A DNA stretch of 64,000 nt from positions 64,927,753 to 64,991,752 of the forward strand of contig CM043959.1 of NCBI GenBank assembly GCA_014529385.2. Direction: 5' to 3'. Every line of letters starts with the position of its first letter. Positions within the stretch are counted from its first letter, which is position 1. Shown in pieces: positions 21,214 through 36,119 of this stretch. The notes beneath the pieces were generated by a model. It was not told the origin of the DNA. It searched no databases and worked only from the letters and a program-made list of their open reading frames with translations. The translations under genes and the position numbers were made by a program. The DNA is from Adiantum capillus-veneris. Taxonomy: Eukaryota > Streptophyta > Polypodiopsida > Polypodiales > Pteridaceae.

Positions 21214-21768
21214 ACATACTCCCCTCTTGAAATCTCAAACGTCCTCGTTTGCATCTATGTCGTACATGCTTAGGTGTATTCAACACATGTACGACACATA
21301 CATGCTCATTGTCAACCTTGGTGTATTCAACACCTTGTCGACACATGTATTGCCTGCGTGTGAACCCTGTCCCAATGACATAGTGGTAGCTTCGCACTCT
21401 GCCGTTTCTTTGAGTCATTAACTTTCCAATGACAAAATGGTAGCTACGCATTTTGCCACCGTCTTTTAGTACACGTTGGATCCAGTAACACTTTCGAGCA
21501 TACCCAAACCGACAATTTAAGAATGCAGTTACACATGTACCCTTTAATAGAAGCAATTACTGTATCCTTGACAAACTGACAAGAAATACTCACTTCTATA
21601 GCACTAACCAAACTTTTAGACTTTCCATAAGAGCAATTGCCAAACTGACAATCTGTACAGCTCTAACATTCATGTAGCATGTACTTGATTTGAGCTCACT
21701 TTAATTACCATGTACATCATTTCTTTCAGAAGCCATTGTCACACTGACAATCCATGTAGCTTTGAAAG
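21214..21768 (-). other. Element D polypurine tract and 3' untranslated region
   Basis: On the minus strand TTTCAAGAGGGGAGTA precedes the LTR at 21213, in the context AACGAGGACGTTTGAGA, which resembles the AATCGAGGACGATTACTCT of E2. The rest, up to the pol stop at 21769, has TTGACAATGAGCATG and TGACAA(T/A)-type short repeats and no ORF. Confidence 0.55.
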
Positions 21769-23067
21769 TCAAGGGGTCAAGGTAGGTTGCAACTCGAAGG
21801 CTTCAAGGTAAAGTGATAACACAGTTGGTGACTCTGCAAGTTCACCTTCTTCCATCCACTTAGCATTCATTGGTGGATAGTTTCTGAACTTTACCAAGTA
21901 ACTCCTAGCAACCTTGCCTTTCACTTTTCTTTCTTTATGTGCCAAAATCTGTTCCGGGACCAAGATTTCGTCAAGTTCCTCGACTTCCGGCTGATCTTCA
22001 GCTGGCATATCCTCTGGCACATCACCCACATAGGGTCTGAGAAGAGTCACATGAAACGCATTGTGAATCTTCCAACTCTCAGGTAATTTCAGCCTATATG
22101 CAACATCATTGATTATGTCGCATACTTGAAAAGGCCCATAGTAACGCATGATGAGCTTTGGAAACAGTCTTTCCTTGCCCTTTATCTTCTTTAACCTTGC
22201 CTTTTCAAAGCGTAGAAGCACCCAATCACCAAGTGAAAATACCACTTCACGATGGTGACGATCAACTGCCTTCTTTTGCTTTGCCTGACTCTTTTCCAAG
22301 GCGACTTTGACCTTCTTGTACATTTCATCCATGTCCTGAACATACTTGTCTACTTCAAATATCTTGTCCTTTGTATGCAGTATGGGAGGAACTTTCTTGC
22401 CACCTTCAACTATCTCAAAAGGTGCCTTGCCAGTTGATGAATGCATTGTATTATTGTATTCATACTCCACCAATGGCAAATACTACTCCCATTTTCCTTT
22501 ATGCTCTGACACATAGCACTTCAGCAGATCTAGGACAATAGAATTTGCCTCTTCTGATTGCCCATCTGTTTGAGGATGAAATGACAAAGAGAATTTGAGC
22601 GTTGTGCCCATATTCTCAAACAAACCTCTCCAGAACAAACTTGTCATGCGTGGATCACGATCGCTAACAATCGACTGTGGCATGCCATGATACTTGAAAA
22701 TATTGCTCATAAACAAGCGTGCCATCTGATCTGGCTTTATTTTCTTCCTGACAGGAATAAAATGAGCCTGTTTGCTGAATCTGCATATGATGGTCCAAAT
22801 ACCATCATTTCCTGTCTGCGTTCTCGGAAGATCAAAGATAAAATCCATAGCAATACTTTCCCATGGTTTATCTGGAATAGGCAGTGGTTGCAATAACCCT
22901 GGTGCCTTTTGCCTGTCAAACTTGACCTTTTGGCATATTAGGCATTCTCGCACAAAGGCATCCACATCTCTTCTCAATGTAGGCCAGTAGAAGAATGTCT
23001 CAACCGCTTTAACTGTAGCATCGATACCACGATGCCCTGCATACGGTGGGACATGACTCTCTTCCAT
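21769..23067 (-). pseudogene. Element D integrase with chromodomain
   Basis: Integrase inserts the cDNA into the genome. Reading from 23067: zinc-binding start (YAGHRGIDATVKAV ... CLICQ), core with AMDFIFDLPRTQ, SIVSDRDPRMTS and HPQTDGQSEEAN, giving the D, D and E catalytic positions. After one stop at 22483-22485 the frame continues with PLVEYEYNNTMHSSTGKAPF, the IN C-terminal GDWVLLRFEKARL and FHVTLLRPYVG, and a chromodomain (ILAHKERKVKGKV, YLVKFRNYPPMNAKWMEE). The chromodomain assigns it to Ty3/gypsy chromoviruses. It is well preserved apart from the stop, so the insertion is fairly young. The chromodomain is thought to direct integration to marked chromatin. Confidence 0.85.
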
Positions 23068-23069
23068 AA

Positions 23070-23140
23070 CTTTGCGTCACAATGGACCACAAATGACTTC
23101 CTAAGATCTGGCAACACAATGATTGGATCTGAAGTTATCT
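23070..23140 (-). pseudogene. Element D RNase H scrap between gag and integrase
   Basis: On the minus strand one frame reads DPIIVLPDLRKSFVVHCDA, the conserved start of the RNase H-like domain after reverse transcriptase. The rest of RNase H and all reverse transcriptase are absent. This marks the deletion joint between gag and integrase. Confidence 0.6.
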
Positions 23141-23922
23141 TTTCCTTTTCTTTGCTGGCCCCTTTTCTGATTTAGCCGTAGCTTTGCCTTTCCCTGCGTT
23201 GGCTGGCTCCTGAGTCCCTTTAGGAAGCTCATTGGGAACATACTTCTTCGTTGAATTTTTCTTGGTTGATCCTTCGTTGAATTTTTCTTGGCTGATCCTT
23301 CCTTGACGCCAGTATTAAATTCACAATCTTCTCCCTTGAGCAAACCATTGCCAGTGTTTGCTACCTCGATGAGCTACGTCAAAGTAGTGACTTTGGTCTT
23401 TGTGCAGTACTTTCTCAATCCTTTGGGTAGACCACAACATTATTTTTCAATCTGTTCTGTCAATGGCACAAATCTATAGGAAGTTACTGGAAGTAGAGCT
23501 TTCCAAAACTTCCGATTATAGTCGTCCATATTCTTGCAAGTGGCAGCATTAAGCTGGTGCCATTCTGTCATGACATCTGCTTCAAAGTCATCAGATAACC
23601 ATGCTGTTGCAAAAATCTGCTTGAAGTAAATCCATGTGGACGGAGCTTGCCCTTGAAGCAATAAAGTTGTCCACCATTGTCCCGCATTCCTTGTCAAGAA
23701 AGTGGCTGCCTTGCGGATCTTTGAAGCCTCTGTAAAGTTCCCCCCTGCATAGGCCTTGTCAAACTGCTGGAGGAATGAGAGAGCCTTCTTCTTGTCATCA
23801 AACCCTATAACGGTCGTGAATGTCACACCTTTGCCACCTTCTTTGTATGGAGTTGGCCTCTCCAGCGGCGTTAAGTTGTCATATGGAAGTGACTGAAACA
23901 TGGGAACACTGTTAGGGTTCAT
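23101..23922 (-). pseudogene. gag: Element D gag
   Basis: It starts at ATG 23922 (MNPNSVPMFQSLPYD). The core is GVTFTTVIGFDDKKKALSF, LQQFDKAYAGG, NAGQWWTTLLLQGQAPSTW and MDDYNRKFWKALLPVTSY. A stop follows IEK at 23440, then CCGLPKGLRKYCTK and, after a second stop, a Lys/Arg-rich end. No CCHC zinc knuckle remains. Gag then runs into the RNase H scrap, so a deletion removed protease and reverse transcriptase. Element B has a comparable gag-to-chromodomain deletion. Confidence 0.75.
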
Positions 23923-23936
23923 CTGTGTTCCAAAAC

Positions 23937-24582
23937 AGATATTGGCTCACATGGAAAGGAAGTGAAAGGTAAAGTGAAGGGCGGTTCTTAGTCAAGAACT
24001 ATCCGCCATTGGATGCGAAGTGGATGGAGGAGGACCTAGCAGATACTCCTTAGATTTGGAACTTTACCTTGACGCTTTTGGTCTAGCTTTGACTATTCCA
24101 AGAGTTCCCAGAGATCAGCGGGTTGAATTTGGTGCAAGCGGGACTGCACAAGAGGGGAGTTACTCTGCTCCTTTGTCACAAATTACATAGATGGAATAAA
24201 GTCACTGACTTCCTTTGGATTTTAGGGATACTGACGTGGCTGACAGTTTTCTGTTGGAGGACTTTATGAAAGAAGTACTTCGAACTAGGAATTCCCAAAA
24301 TGAATTTGATATACGTGTGCTCTCTCATGTGAGTAGTGTTTGAGTGCATGTTTGAAAGACAAAATGACTAGCATTTCGGTCTTGATATTCTGGAGAGATG
24401 AATCATGAGATGGACATGATAGTAACAAGATTTAGTCAATCGAGACATCTATGTGATTGCTAAATACATTGCTGATTGATCACGATCCAATATCTTGATG
24501 GAAGTAGTAATATGAATGTGATTTGAGGCTTATGTTTGATTTTGTAGGTGTAATCGAGGGTGATTACAATTCTTTCGGGGTA
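23937..24582 (+). pseudogene. Element C chromodomain remnant, 3' untranslated region and polypurine tract
   Basis: On the plus strand 23937-24085 matches the chromodomain end of D (ILAHMERK, then NYPPLDAKWMEEDLADTP in an adjacent frame), so it is the end of a pol gene pointing away from D gag. The following 3' region matches element B at 4000-4100 and 9403-9660. GTGTAATCGAGGGTGATTACAATTC-type sequence and TTTCGGGG precede the LTR. The junction with D at about 23936 is head to head: gag start of D against pol end of C. Confidence 0.6.
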
Positions 24583-24738
24583 TGTCTCAAAGTGATGGCG
24601 TGCATGTCCAGTTGACATATAAAATGAGTTTCATAAGTTTCATCTTATGGGGTCCTGTCCGATGGGGCCCAAGGGACACAAGATCTTTAAATATAAAGCA
24701 AGGACAATTTTTGCGTGAAGCTACTAGTACGGTCTTCC
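24583..24738 (+). repeat. Element C 3' LTR, truncated
   Basis: It starts TGTCTCAAAGTGATGG and matches the first 150 bases of the 5' LTR (18083-18240). It breaks off at 24738 where the E1-type LTR begins, and the rest is not found after that LTR. Confidence 0.65.
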
Positions 24739-25838
24739 TGTCACGTGCACATCTAACCCTATGTGTACGTGGACAAGCTACTTCATGACAAGGGTTGGGT
24801 TTAGTTTAGTTAGCCTAGCTTAGGAAGTGTTCTGGCACTTTGTGAGTCTGTTCGCAGACCGTGCATGTCCAGGCACTTAGAGTAGATGGATATCCTCTGG
24901 TTGCACACAGCATCATCAGATTACTATTAGAACCCATCATGAGCATTTTTACAGTGCACAGATCCTTTTTTCCTATTTTAGCCATTTTTCACTTATTATT
25001 AATAAGTGACTTTGTTGGGAAACTGGGTAGGGCAAATTGAGTCAGGCAATATATAAGAAAAGCTAGCGCTAGCACTTTCTGGTAGAAGAGGCAGCAGGGA
25101 CGAGTGTTCGACAGTGCACCTTCTCAGCAAGACCCCCCGGCAGGCAACCTAGCGTTTTCAGCCACCAAAGACCAGCCAGCTTTTTTAGCATTTGCAGATC
25201 AGCCGAGCGTTTTGCAGTTGCTGATGATGCCTGGCGACGGCAGATCACCACAAACTTCCTAGCATTTTTGCATCAAGCAGCAGATCAGCCCAACGTTTTT
25301 GCAATTGCAGATACCATCAGCGTTTTGCAGATTCTTGGCGACAGAACCATCTAGTGCATCAGCGTTTTCAGTTTTCAGCATATAGGCACCGCAGAGCAGC
25401 GCCAAACCTCGCAGATCTCACCATCCCGCAACAGATCCTCGCCGCACGGTCAGATCAGCAAGCGTTTGTAGTTTCAGCCTGCCATTCGCAGATTTCAGCA
25501 TCTGCGTTTTCAGTGCATCGTCGTCGCGTTGTCGTCACCGACATAGAGTTAGAATTCAACAGATACAAGATTTGCATATTTCAGCCCTTAGCGTTTTCAG
25601 ATTTTAGCCCGTCTCGTCGTCGTCCTTATTGTCGTCGACATCATCGCAAGTCCATTGCATTGTAGAGATTTGTGCAATCAATAGTAGACCGCTCTCGCCA
25701 TAGAGAGTGGGGCCTTCGGAGGAGGGTTTGCCAACATTCTGGTGTCGTATTCTTCTCTCTCTATCTCTCAGTCTCAGCACCTTCATTCACAGTGTTTACC
25801 ACTTTGTTTGTGATCATTGCACTCTCTCACTAAAGAGA
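24739..25838 (+). mobile_element. Truncated LTR of the E1 family
   Basis: It is an inverted, diverged copy of the E1 LTRs: it starts TGTCACGTGCACATC and has the GTGCCAG/CACTTTGTGAGTC region, a TATATAAG box near 25049, the CAGATCAGC/AGCGTTTT-rich middle and GTATTCTTCTCTCTCTATCTC at 25747-25767. Similarity ends near CTCTCACTAAAG (25838), about 100 bp before the expected LTR end. It lies inside the 3' LTR of element C. Confidence 0.7.
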
Positions 25839-26255
25839 CATGATGGAATTTCTTTCAAGATACCAAACTTCATTCTCTTGGTTCATAACATTGATGAGTT
25901 TGTGTTAATTGATTATGTATGAGTTGATTACATTTTTAAGAAAAGAACTATTAAGGAGATTCTTTTTAAAGATCTTATATTTTAGTTTTGTTTGCAATGA
26001 AACTTTCAACTATTTTTTTCACTCTCGTTGTCACAAGTTCTTTCTTCTTTGTGTGTGTGAGTTTCTCTCTCTCTATCTTTTTGTGGAGGCAGGCCATTTC
26101 AATTTTGGATTAACTTGTTTATTTATGTACTTTTCAAACAAGCTAGACAAATTTTAATGTAGTCTTGCTTTTTTATTCCTTTTCTGTGTGGCTTATTTGG
26201 GTTTTGTGCAAATGTTTTAGCCCCTCTTTTAGTTCATCGTTCAGACTTTGCGGAG

Positions 26256-26392
26256 GATTTACAATGTATTGAAGTCTTACCTGCATGTGAACAGGGAAAT
26301 TTTGAGAGCAAGACTGCTGCTTGTAAGTTGTTCTTTCAGCATTTGAAAGAATCACAAGTCCTATGGGAAGGTCGATGGGAAGCGAAGAACAG
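26256..26392 (+). CDS. NUP96: NUP96-like nucleoporin, exon c
   Basis: The certain part starts at 26295 (after GTGAACAG): GNFESKTAACKLFFQHLKES then QVLWEGRWEAKNR, similar to the plant NUP96 stretch AAC..FF..L.ES..VWG. An earlier acceptor (CGGAG at 26255) would add 13 in-frame codons (DLQCIEVLPACEQ), also plausible and also phase 0. The end is AACAG|GTACGTG with two bases of a codon left, completed by the next exon. I prefer the longer form only weakly. Confidence 0.55.
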
Positions 26393-26468
26393 GTACGTGT
26401 TTAAAGATTTTTACTGTTGATCTTAACATTAAGTATTAAGATAGTTACACAGGGCTTCTGTTCTGTAG

Positions 26469-26673
26469 GATGGTTTACTCGAGAATGGCTCATGAGTTAG
26501 CCACACTACTACTGGCGGAGAGCAAGGCGAAGATGGTCCATGGGGAATCAGCAGAGTTGAAGCTACAGAATATTGTGATGGATGCACCTGTTCCGGACGA
26601 TGATCGATTTTGTCGCCTCCAGGGAGCAGCTGCGTCATTCACCTCGTGGCTTTTACAGACGGTGCCAAGGTAA
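26469..26673 (+). CDS. NUP96: NUP96-like nucleoporin, exon d (probably last)
   Basis: After the acceptor TTCTGTAG the codon split across the intron becomes Arg and the frame reads MVYSRMAHELATLLLAESKA, then VMDAPVPDDDRFCRLQGAAA and SFTSWLLQTVPR with a TAA stop at 26671. This matches the end of plant NUP96 (R..YSKMA.E...LL, DAP.P.D). AAG|GTAAAG overlaps the stop, so a further exon is possible. If translation ends here, the protein ends within a few residues of the family's usual C-terminus. Confidence 0.6.
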
Positions 26674-26852
26674 AGCTGACAATGAGAAACCAAAGGGAAA
26701 TGTTTCGGAAGGTATCGGTGAGTGTGGCATATGTCAACACAGTGTGCCAATGCTCATCACTAATTGCTAGCTGTTTGTTAGCTCAAGGATATGCTGTAGC
26801 TTTTTTTTAGTTAGTCAATCAAACTACTAACCAGATATGCAGAATCCCAAAA

Positions 26853-27069
26853 AATGTGTGGCTCAGTTGATAGAGCAAGAGCCTCTTGTGTTGAAGGTCT
26901 TGGGTTCATACCCCCTTGACAGCTCATGTGACATGTAGCCCTTAGGGGTTGTTCCCCTAGTCCATATGATGGGATGGCCAACCTTATCCAGTCGGGATGC
27001 TCCACCTCACGGAGTTGGGTGTGTAAGTTGTAATTTCAAGTTCCTACTCTCTTTAAAAAAAAGAAAAAA
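26853..27069 (+). mobile_element. tRNA-derived SINE
   Basis: TGGCTCAGTTGATAGAGC is a near-perfect polymerase III A box, and GGTCTTGGGTTCATACCC 30 bases later fits the B box region. About 120 bases of unrelated body follow, ending in an A-rich tail (27052-27069). It lies 180 bases downstream of the NUP96-like stop. The lack of acceptor-stem pairing and the tail argue against a tRNA gene. Confidence 0.7.
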
Positions 27070-27239
27070 GGTATGGCCTAACCATAGAAATATATATACT
27101 CTCAAGATAGCATTAGCATGTAAGTCGGCGAGTGCACTTTGGTTGACATGGCATAAGATTATCTGTGAATCCCTGCTATTCGTCTTGCACTTCGAGAATG
27201 GGCTGTACAGTTTTTGCGACATCATCTGTAATCACTAGT

Positions 27240-27639
27240 TTTGATTTTTTAAGGGCCTAGTGTCATAACCTCGCATGGGTACAAGTGGGCACTTGAATTG
27301 CCATATTTCACCTAACCCAAATTGTGATCAAGGTTGCATTTAGAACGCGTTTGCTAAAGAACTCAAGTCTTTGACAGTTTTTGGAGATTCTTTTTCATGT
27401 TTCTATGGTTATTTTTATGGTTTTTCTCTGCTCTTTGAATGCGAGATGAAGGATTCCATAGCTTTAATGTCATGGGCTTCGTCTAAGCGAAGGGTCGTAC
27501 ATATCTCGATTATTGTTTCCTTTTTTTGTTGATTACAAACAAACACCGTGTTCTGAGCGTCCTTTACCTCGCTGGCGCTGCCTCCTGGGCTTCCAGAGAG
27601 AGAGAGAAAGGCCTCCCTGGTGCTGCCTCCGGAATAGCC

Positions 27640-27686
<47 letters not shown>

Positions 27687-28680
27687 GGGGGGCGGGGGGG
27701 GGGGGGGGAAGAAGAAGAAGAGTCTTAACATCGTCGGAAACTATCCGGTGCACACATCAAAATAATGGGAGCCAACGTTATAAATCACGTTATAAGCCTT
27801 TTAGATCATGTTCGTTCAAAACTCGTTTGAATGCGATTGCCTTGCAATTTAAATGCTTGAATTCTTCCACGGGCGTGATAACATGGTCGGCCTTGCCAAA
27901 GAAATTTGTAGATATGGCTTAGTTTTGATTTGTTTATATGGTAGTATTGATGTGTTGCTACGAGTCATAAACAATTTGCCTGTAGATTGTAGTGTAAAGA
28001 AATGCAATAATTAACTTGGGCTTCCCACCCGGTCATTGAGTAGGCGTCTCGTCCAAGTGTGCAAGGTAGAGAACATTATTTTGTCAAGCTATAGGAAACC
28101 ATGTGAGGAGTTAAAGTGTTGTTCATGCAATGAGGAAATGCCACAAACTACATACCATATATAGTGCATGTAATACAAAGGGTCACATACAGAATTATGG
28201 TGGAGAGTCAACCCCTAAAAATTACAAGGAATGGAAGCCATGCCGTGCCTTGTAGTCTAGTTGTGTGGTCCAAACAATTTGGATGCAGATGGTGAGCTTC
28301 TTATGACTTGTTGACATAGTTTTGTCCATTGGTTTGTAGATCATGTCATTGTACATTTACTTTCTTCTACGGCTCCTTTCTTATGGTTTGCTCTAGTCAA
28401 CTCATTTTTCAAGTTATAGAGTCTTGTCTTTGCTCTTGAATTGATAGCATTTGGTTGCCTTACCCAATGCAACCTTCTTCCCCTCTGCCATGTCATGCGT
28501 AGAGAGTCCACCTAAAGTTCTTGAGTGAGATGTCGCTCTCCTATTTCTTACAAGGAATCTTTCCAAGGATGTTTTAGATCCTTTGGGATGGAATAAAGCA
28601 TGGTCCTTTGTTGTAGCTCTTGCAACTTCTCTCCTATATTTGGTTGAAGTAGATTGTGTCATTGCAACTCTTTGAAAGCC
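27240..28680. other. Unassigned stretch with GA/G-rich microsatellite
   Basis: No coding similarity recognised. At 27589-27725 two GCTGCCTCC-GAGAGAGA modules are followed by (GA)n (27641-27682), a G-rich run and (GAA)n. Next to these stands AGTCTTAACATCGTCGGAAACTATCC, which also occurs near 19165 and 19358. Confidence 0.6.
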
Positions 28681-28682
28681 AC

Positions 28683-29034
28683 AAGCTGCACATAGCAGCC
28701 ATGATCCATGACAAGTGAAACCCTACCCGAGTAAGCATTGAACAACGAAAGTTCTTATCATTGATACCCTTTTAAAGAGCTAGGGGTTTTATCATCTCAA
28801 TCCCTCCTCTTGTGGTCTTTCCATTCATCCATGAGCAAGAAGAAAGAGACCATGACACAGAATGAATATTAATCCCTTCCTTTTGAACATGAAAACTTGC
28901 AAGCTGCACAAAGTACCCATGATCCATGTCATGTGAAACCCTCTCTCAGGAAACATCGAATAGCTCAAGTATATGTGGTTGATGCCCTTTTGAAGAGCTA
29001 GGGTTTTTATAATCTTGATCCCTCTTGATTCAAT
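28683..29034. repeat. Imperfect direct repeat, about 130 bp
   Basis: 28683-28805 and 28905-29034 share AAGCTGCACA.AG..CCATGATCCATG, GTGAAACCCT and TTGAAGAGCTAGGG..TTTTAT.ATC. A 131-codon minus-strand frame (28825-29220) covers the second copy. I recognise no protein in it. Confidence 0.6.
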
Positions 29035-30690
29035 ATCTACATCCATCATCGTCATCGCTATTAGCATATCCATTGTATCTATCCCTGCAATCATCATGCT
29101 CTTTGTGAGTTCTTCTATATTCATCCTTTCTATCACTGTCTCTTCATCTTTCATTTTGATTTTTATAAGGTGCCTTTTTCTTAATAAGATACACATTCTT
29201 TTTCTTCTTTTATGCTGCAAATTTTGATTTTTATAAGGTCGCTTTTTCTTAATAATAACACGTTCCTTTTCTTCTTTTATATTTTTATAGACATAATCTC
29301 TCTATGTCTATAAGCTAGCATCTATAATCTTTTTTCCTTTTATGAAGAGTTGATGTTTTCATTCATAGTAGAGCCAAGAGAGAATAGCCTCTCCAATAGT
29401 CTCTCTCTCTTTCTCACTTCCATGGCATATAACACTTCGCTTTGTGAGAGAATAATCTCTCTCCAGCTTTCTTTTTGAGAGAGACAAAGTCTTCTACGTG
29501 AATTCTATGATAGTCTCTACAATGTCACATGCTAGAGGATAACCCTTTTCTTTTGATTTTCTCTCTCTTGACGTGAGAGAATTCTAGACCTTGTCTCTTT
29601 CTCTATTCCCAAGAGCCTAATCTCTCTCTACTTTCATTTTATCTATGTCTAAAAAAAACCTTAGACTCCACTCTAATTTATGAGAGTACAACTCTCTTCA
29701 AAAGATTGAAATGCTAATTTGTAATGCTAATGTGTAGATACAACTTAGCTATTATGTCTGGTGTGAATAAATCCACTGCACTTAAGCGACATTTGAACAT
29801 TATTTTGTGCTTGTTAATAAGTGACGTGCAATTAGTCTCCCAAGCCTAAAGACACTAGCAATTTCATGAGTATAATTTATCTCCAGGTTTTTGCTTGGAT
29901 GGTGGATAGCATCTTTTTGGACCACTCTACACATTATAATAAACCAATCAATAAAGTCAATTGAATTTTGCCAACGTAGGCATGCACTTACGCGAGTGGT
30001 AAACGTGCTATACTTGTCGAGAGCATGGGCAGTGAGCTGCATCAAATTTGTCGAAAGGGTGGATGATGGAAGCCTATGTTTTTGCTTGTAGCTTGTTGCA
30101 GGCCTTTTAATGCCATGTTAAGGTGCAACCATCTATATTTACGTCCAGAGTTTGTTGTTGGTTTGTCACCATGTAGAACCCCATTGTTCTCTCTTGCTCT
30201 CTAATTCTTCCTTGCGTTCTCCAGCTCAAAAGCTAGAACCAATGTAGGTAGCCCATTTCATTACGAAAAAATTTGCAATCACAAAGTTGCTATAACTTTT
30301 GCACTGTTGCCTTCTCTAAGGATAGTGGAAGCACCTTACTATCAATTGCTCAACAACAATTATCCCGTTTCAACAGTCATCTGTTCCAAAAATTATCATA
30401 TTTCCCACATCAATGATCCAAATTCTTCAAAAAGCCAATCAACACCTATATATAATACCCTTAACCCATGCATGAAATCAAAGTCAAAAAATCATGCCAA
30501 AATCTAGCCCTAGATAACGAGCACGCTATTATCCTACTTGAGTTTTTTTGTCTAGATTGGTAGTTTTGAGTTGCACCATGTTTACTTGACTTCAGTGACA
30601 TACTTGCATCAAAACAAATAACTTGCACAAATAATTCCACTCTGAAGTGTATTTAACAAGCGAGACTATGTTTCGAACTTACATGTTCAA
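29035..30690. other. Unassigned, CT-rich in part
   Basis: 29290-29700 is crowded with CTCTCTC words on an AT-rich background. The remainder has no recognised element or gene. Confidence 0.5.
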
Positions 30691-31720
30691 TGTAGACCTC
30701 ACCAGGGCTAGCCCTAAAGAATAATATTTTGAAGCAAAAACTACAAGAACTACCAGCCTACCAGTTGGAAGAAAGATCCATCACATTGACAAATAAGTCT
30801 TTATGTGTCCGAAGCCAAACTCAAAGAGCACCACGTTGCCATTTTCCATGGAAGATTCAAGAATGCGGACAAGAAGGCCGTGGAGGTCCAACTCCTACCA
30901 AAGGAGATATATGATGTGGCCAAAGATCCAAGCACATGAGAAGCCAACTGACAGCTAGGACTACTGTCATTCTATGAAATAGAGCCATGTGGAGTAGATC
31001 TACATTGATCTTATGAGCTCTTGAACTCCATTCAGGAGGATGAGATTGCCCACATCACAGATCCAACAGGGCAAGCTATAGAAGTCCACATCACCAAAGA
31101 TATTCTAGCTAAAGCCTTGAAACTACCCATGGAAGAAATGTCAATGAGATCGAAAGGAAAAAACACACAGGAGTCTTCACTTGGAATTCATATGAAGCAA
31201 CATTTACTGATATGATACACAAACACGTTGAAGACCCTACCATACTGTATCATTAGCACTTCCATTTCACGACAAAGAGACCCACAAGGTACACTACACT
31301 CAACCATGCAGTGGCATCTGCCTTCACAATAGTGTTAACGTCAAAGTAGCCTATGGCAATTGATCATGCCCAATATGTGCTCAACACTTTGAAGAGCTTA
31401 CATAGGGGCCTTGGAAGTACTCGCAAGGATAGCTTATCATGCTATGGGGATGACTAACAATCTGCCACCTACCCAAGATCAAAAAGCTTGGGTGATAGCT
31501 GGTGTAAGCAATGAAGAGGATGAAGAGGAGGAAACTGAAGTGGCCAAATCCCTTGGCAACCCATCAAAGAGAAAATTGATAGAGAGCGTCGAGGAAGAAG
31601 AAGACAAAGAGGATGAAGATCAAGATTCTGAAGGGGACGACCAAGACAAGATGGAAGGAGCTGTTGTTGTAGCTAATCCTCTTCTAAATCTACTCATAAC
31701 TCAAGTTTTACACATCTAAA
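30690..31720 (+). pseudogene. Decayed gag-like reading frame, unknown family
   Basis: Several plus-strand frames follow on from one another with stops and shifts: KLQELPAYQLEERSITLTNK (30735-), LLSFYEIEPCGVDLH (30965-), LNSIQEDEIAHITDPTGQAI then EVHITKDILAKALKLPMEEM (31021-), FHFTTKRPTRYTTLNHAVAS (31260-) and an acidic end EDEEEETEV ... DEDQDSEGDDQD (31500-31650). The order suggests one original protein of about 330 residues. It looks like a retroelement gag-type ORF, but I know no family with these motifs. No zinc knuckle or protease follows. Confidence 0.45.
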
Positions 31721-35446
<3,726 letters not shown>

Positions 35447-35804
35447 ACGTAGGGGTCATCATATTACATTTTCCCCATTCCCTTTACTTATAAGAGCATT
35501 TTCAATAGTTTTTATAAAACAATCACATGTTAACACACAAACACTTCAAACATTGCCGTTTTTCTAGCCAATTTCATATGTTTGGGTCTATTCAAAATCC
35601 CTCCCCCCTCTCAATTGGATTTCTTTGGGATGACAGTGTGTAGCCCACGTTGTGCTATGCATGGATTATAAGCTGTGTCTATGCATAGCTGTGATTGTCT
35701 TTACCATGCTTGTGATGTCAATACATTCCAAAAGAGTATGTTGTGCAAGAGGAGGGTCTTGAGTGGTTTGCCCAAGGGTTTCCGATGTTGAGGATTCTTG
35801 CCAG

Positions 35805-36113
35805 TTAATTCTCTTGAAAAGAAGATGTCAGAGTAGTTGAGGGCATTCTTTGATAGTCTGTGGTGAAAGACCATCTTTTTTTTGCTTTATCAAATGGTTG
35901 AGAGATTGGTTGGTTCTTTGGTGTCTGTTGAAGCTTTGGCATCCATTTGTAAACCGACTTGGTTGGTTTCTTTGCTTTGAGCTCCTTCTTTGGCATCCAC
36001 ACCCACTTGGTATGTGATGGTTCTGATTCTCTGACCAAGTGGATTGAAGCTAGAGACACTAGGAAGAACAATGCATGAACCATGGCTGCATTCTTATACA
36101 AATGTATATTCAC
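35805..36113 (-). pseudogene. Possible copia-type gag-pol linker remnant
   Basis: The minus-strand frame contains SHTKWVWMPKKELKAKKPTK and VYKWMPKLQQTP. Repeated W(V/M)PK words are common in the region between gag zinc knuckle and protease of some plant copia elements. No other copia motif is found around it, so the call is weak. Confidence 0.25.
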
Positions 36114-36119
36114 AATAAA

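Noticed and set aside
26853-26925. tRNA genes at SINE heads (also 49240 and 63066)
   Set aside because: Box A and B are present, but acceptor stems do not pair and the sequences run on into SINE bodies with A-rich tails.
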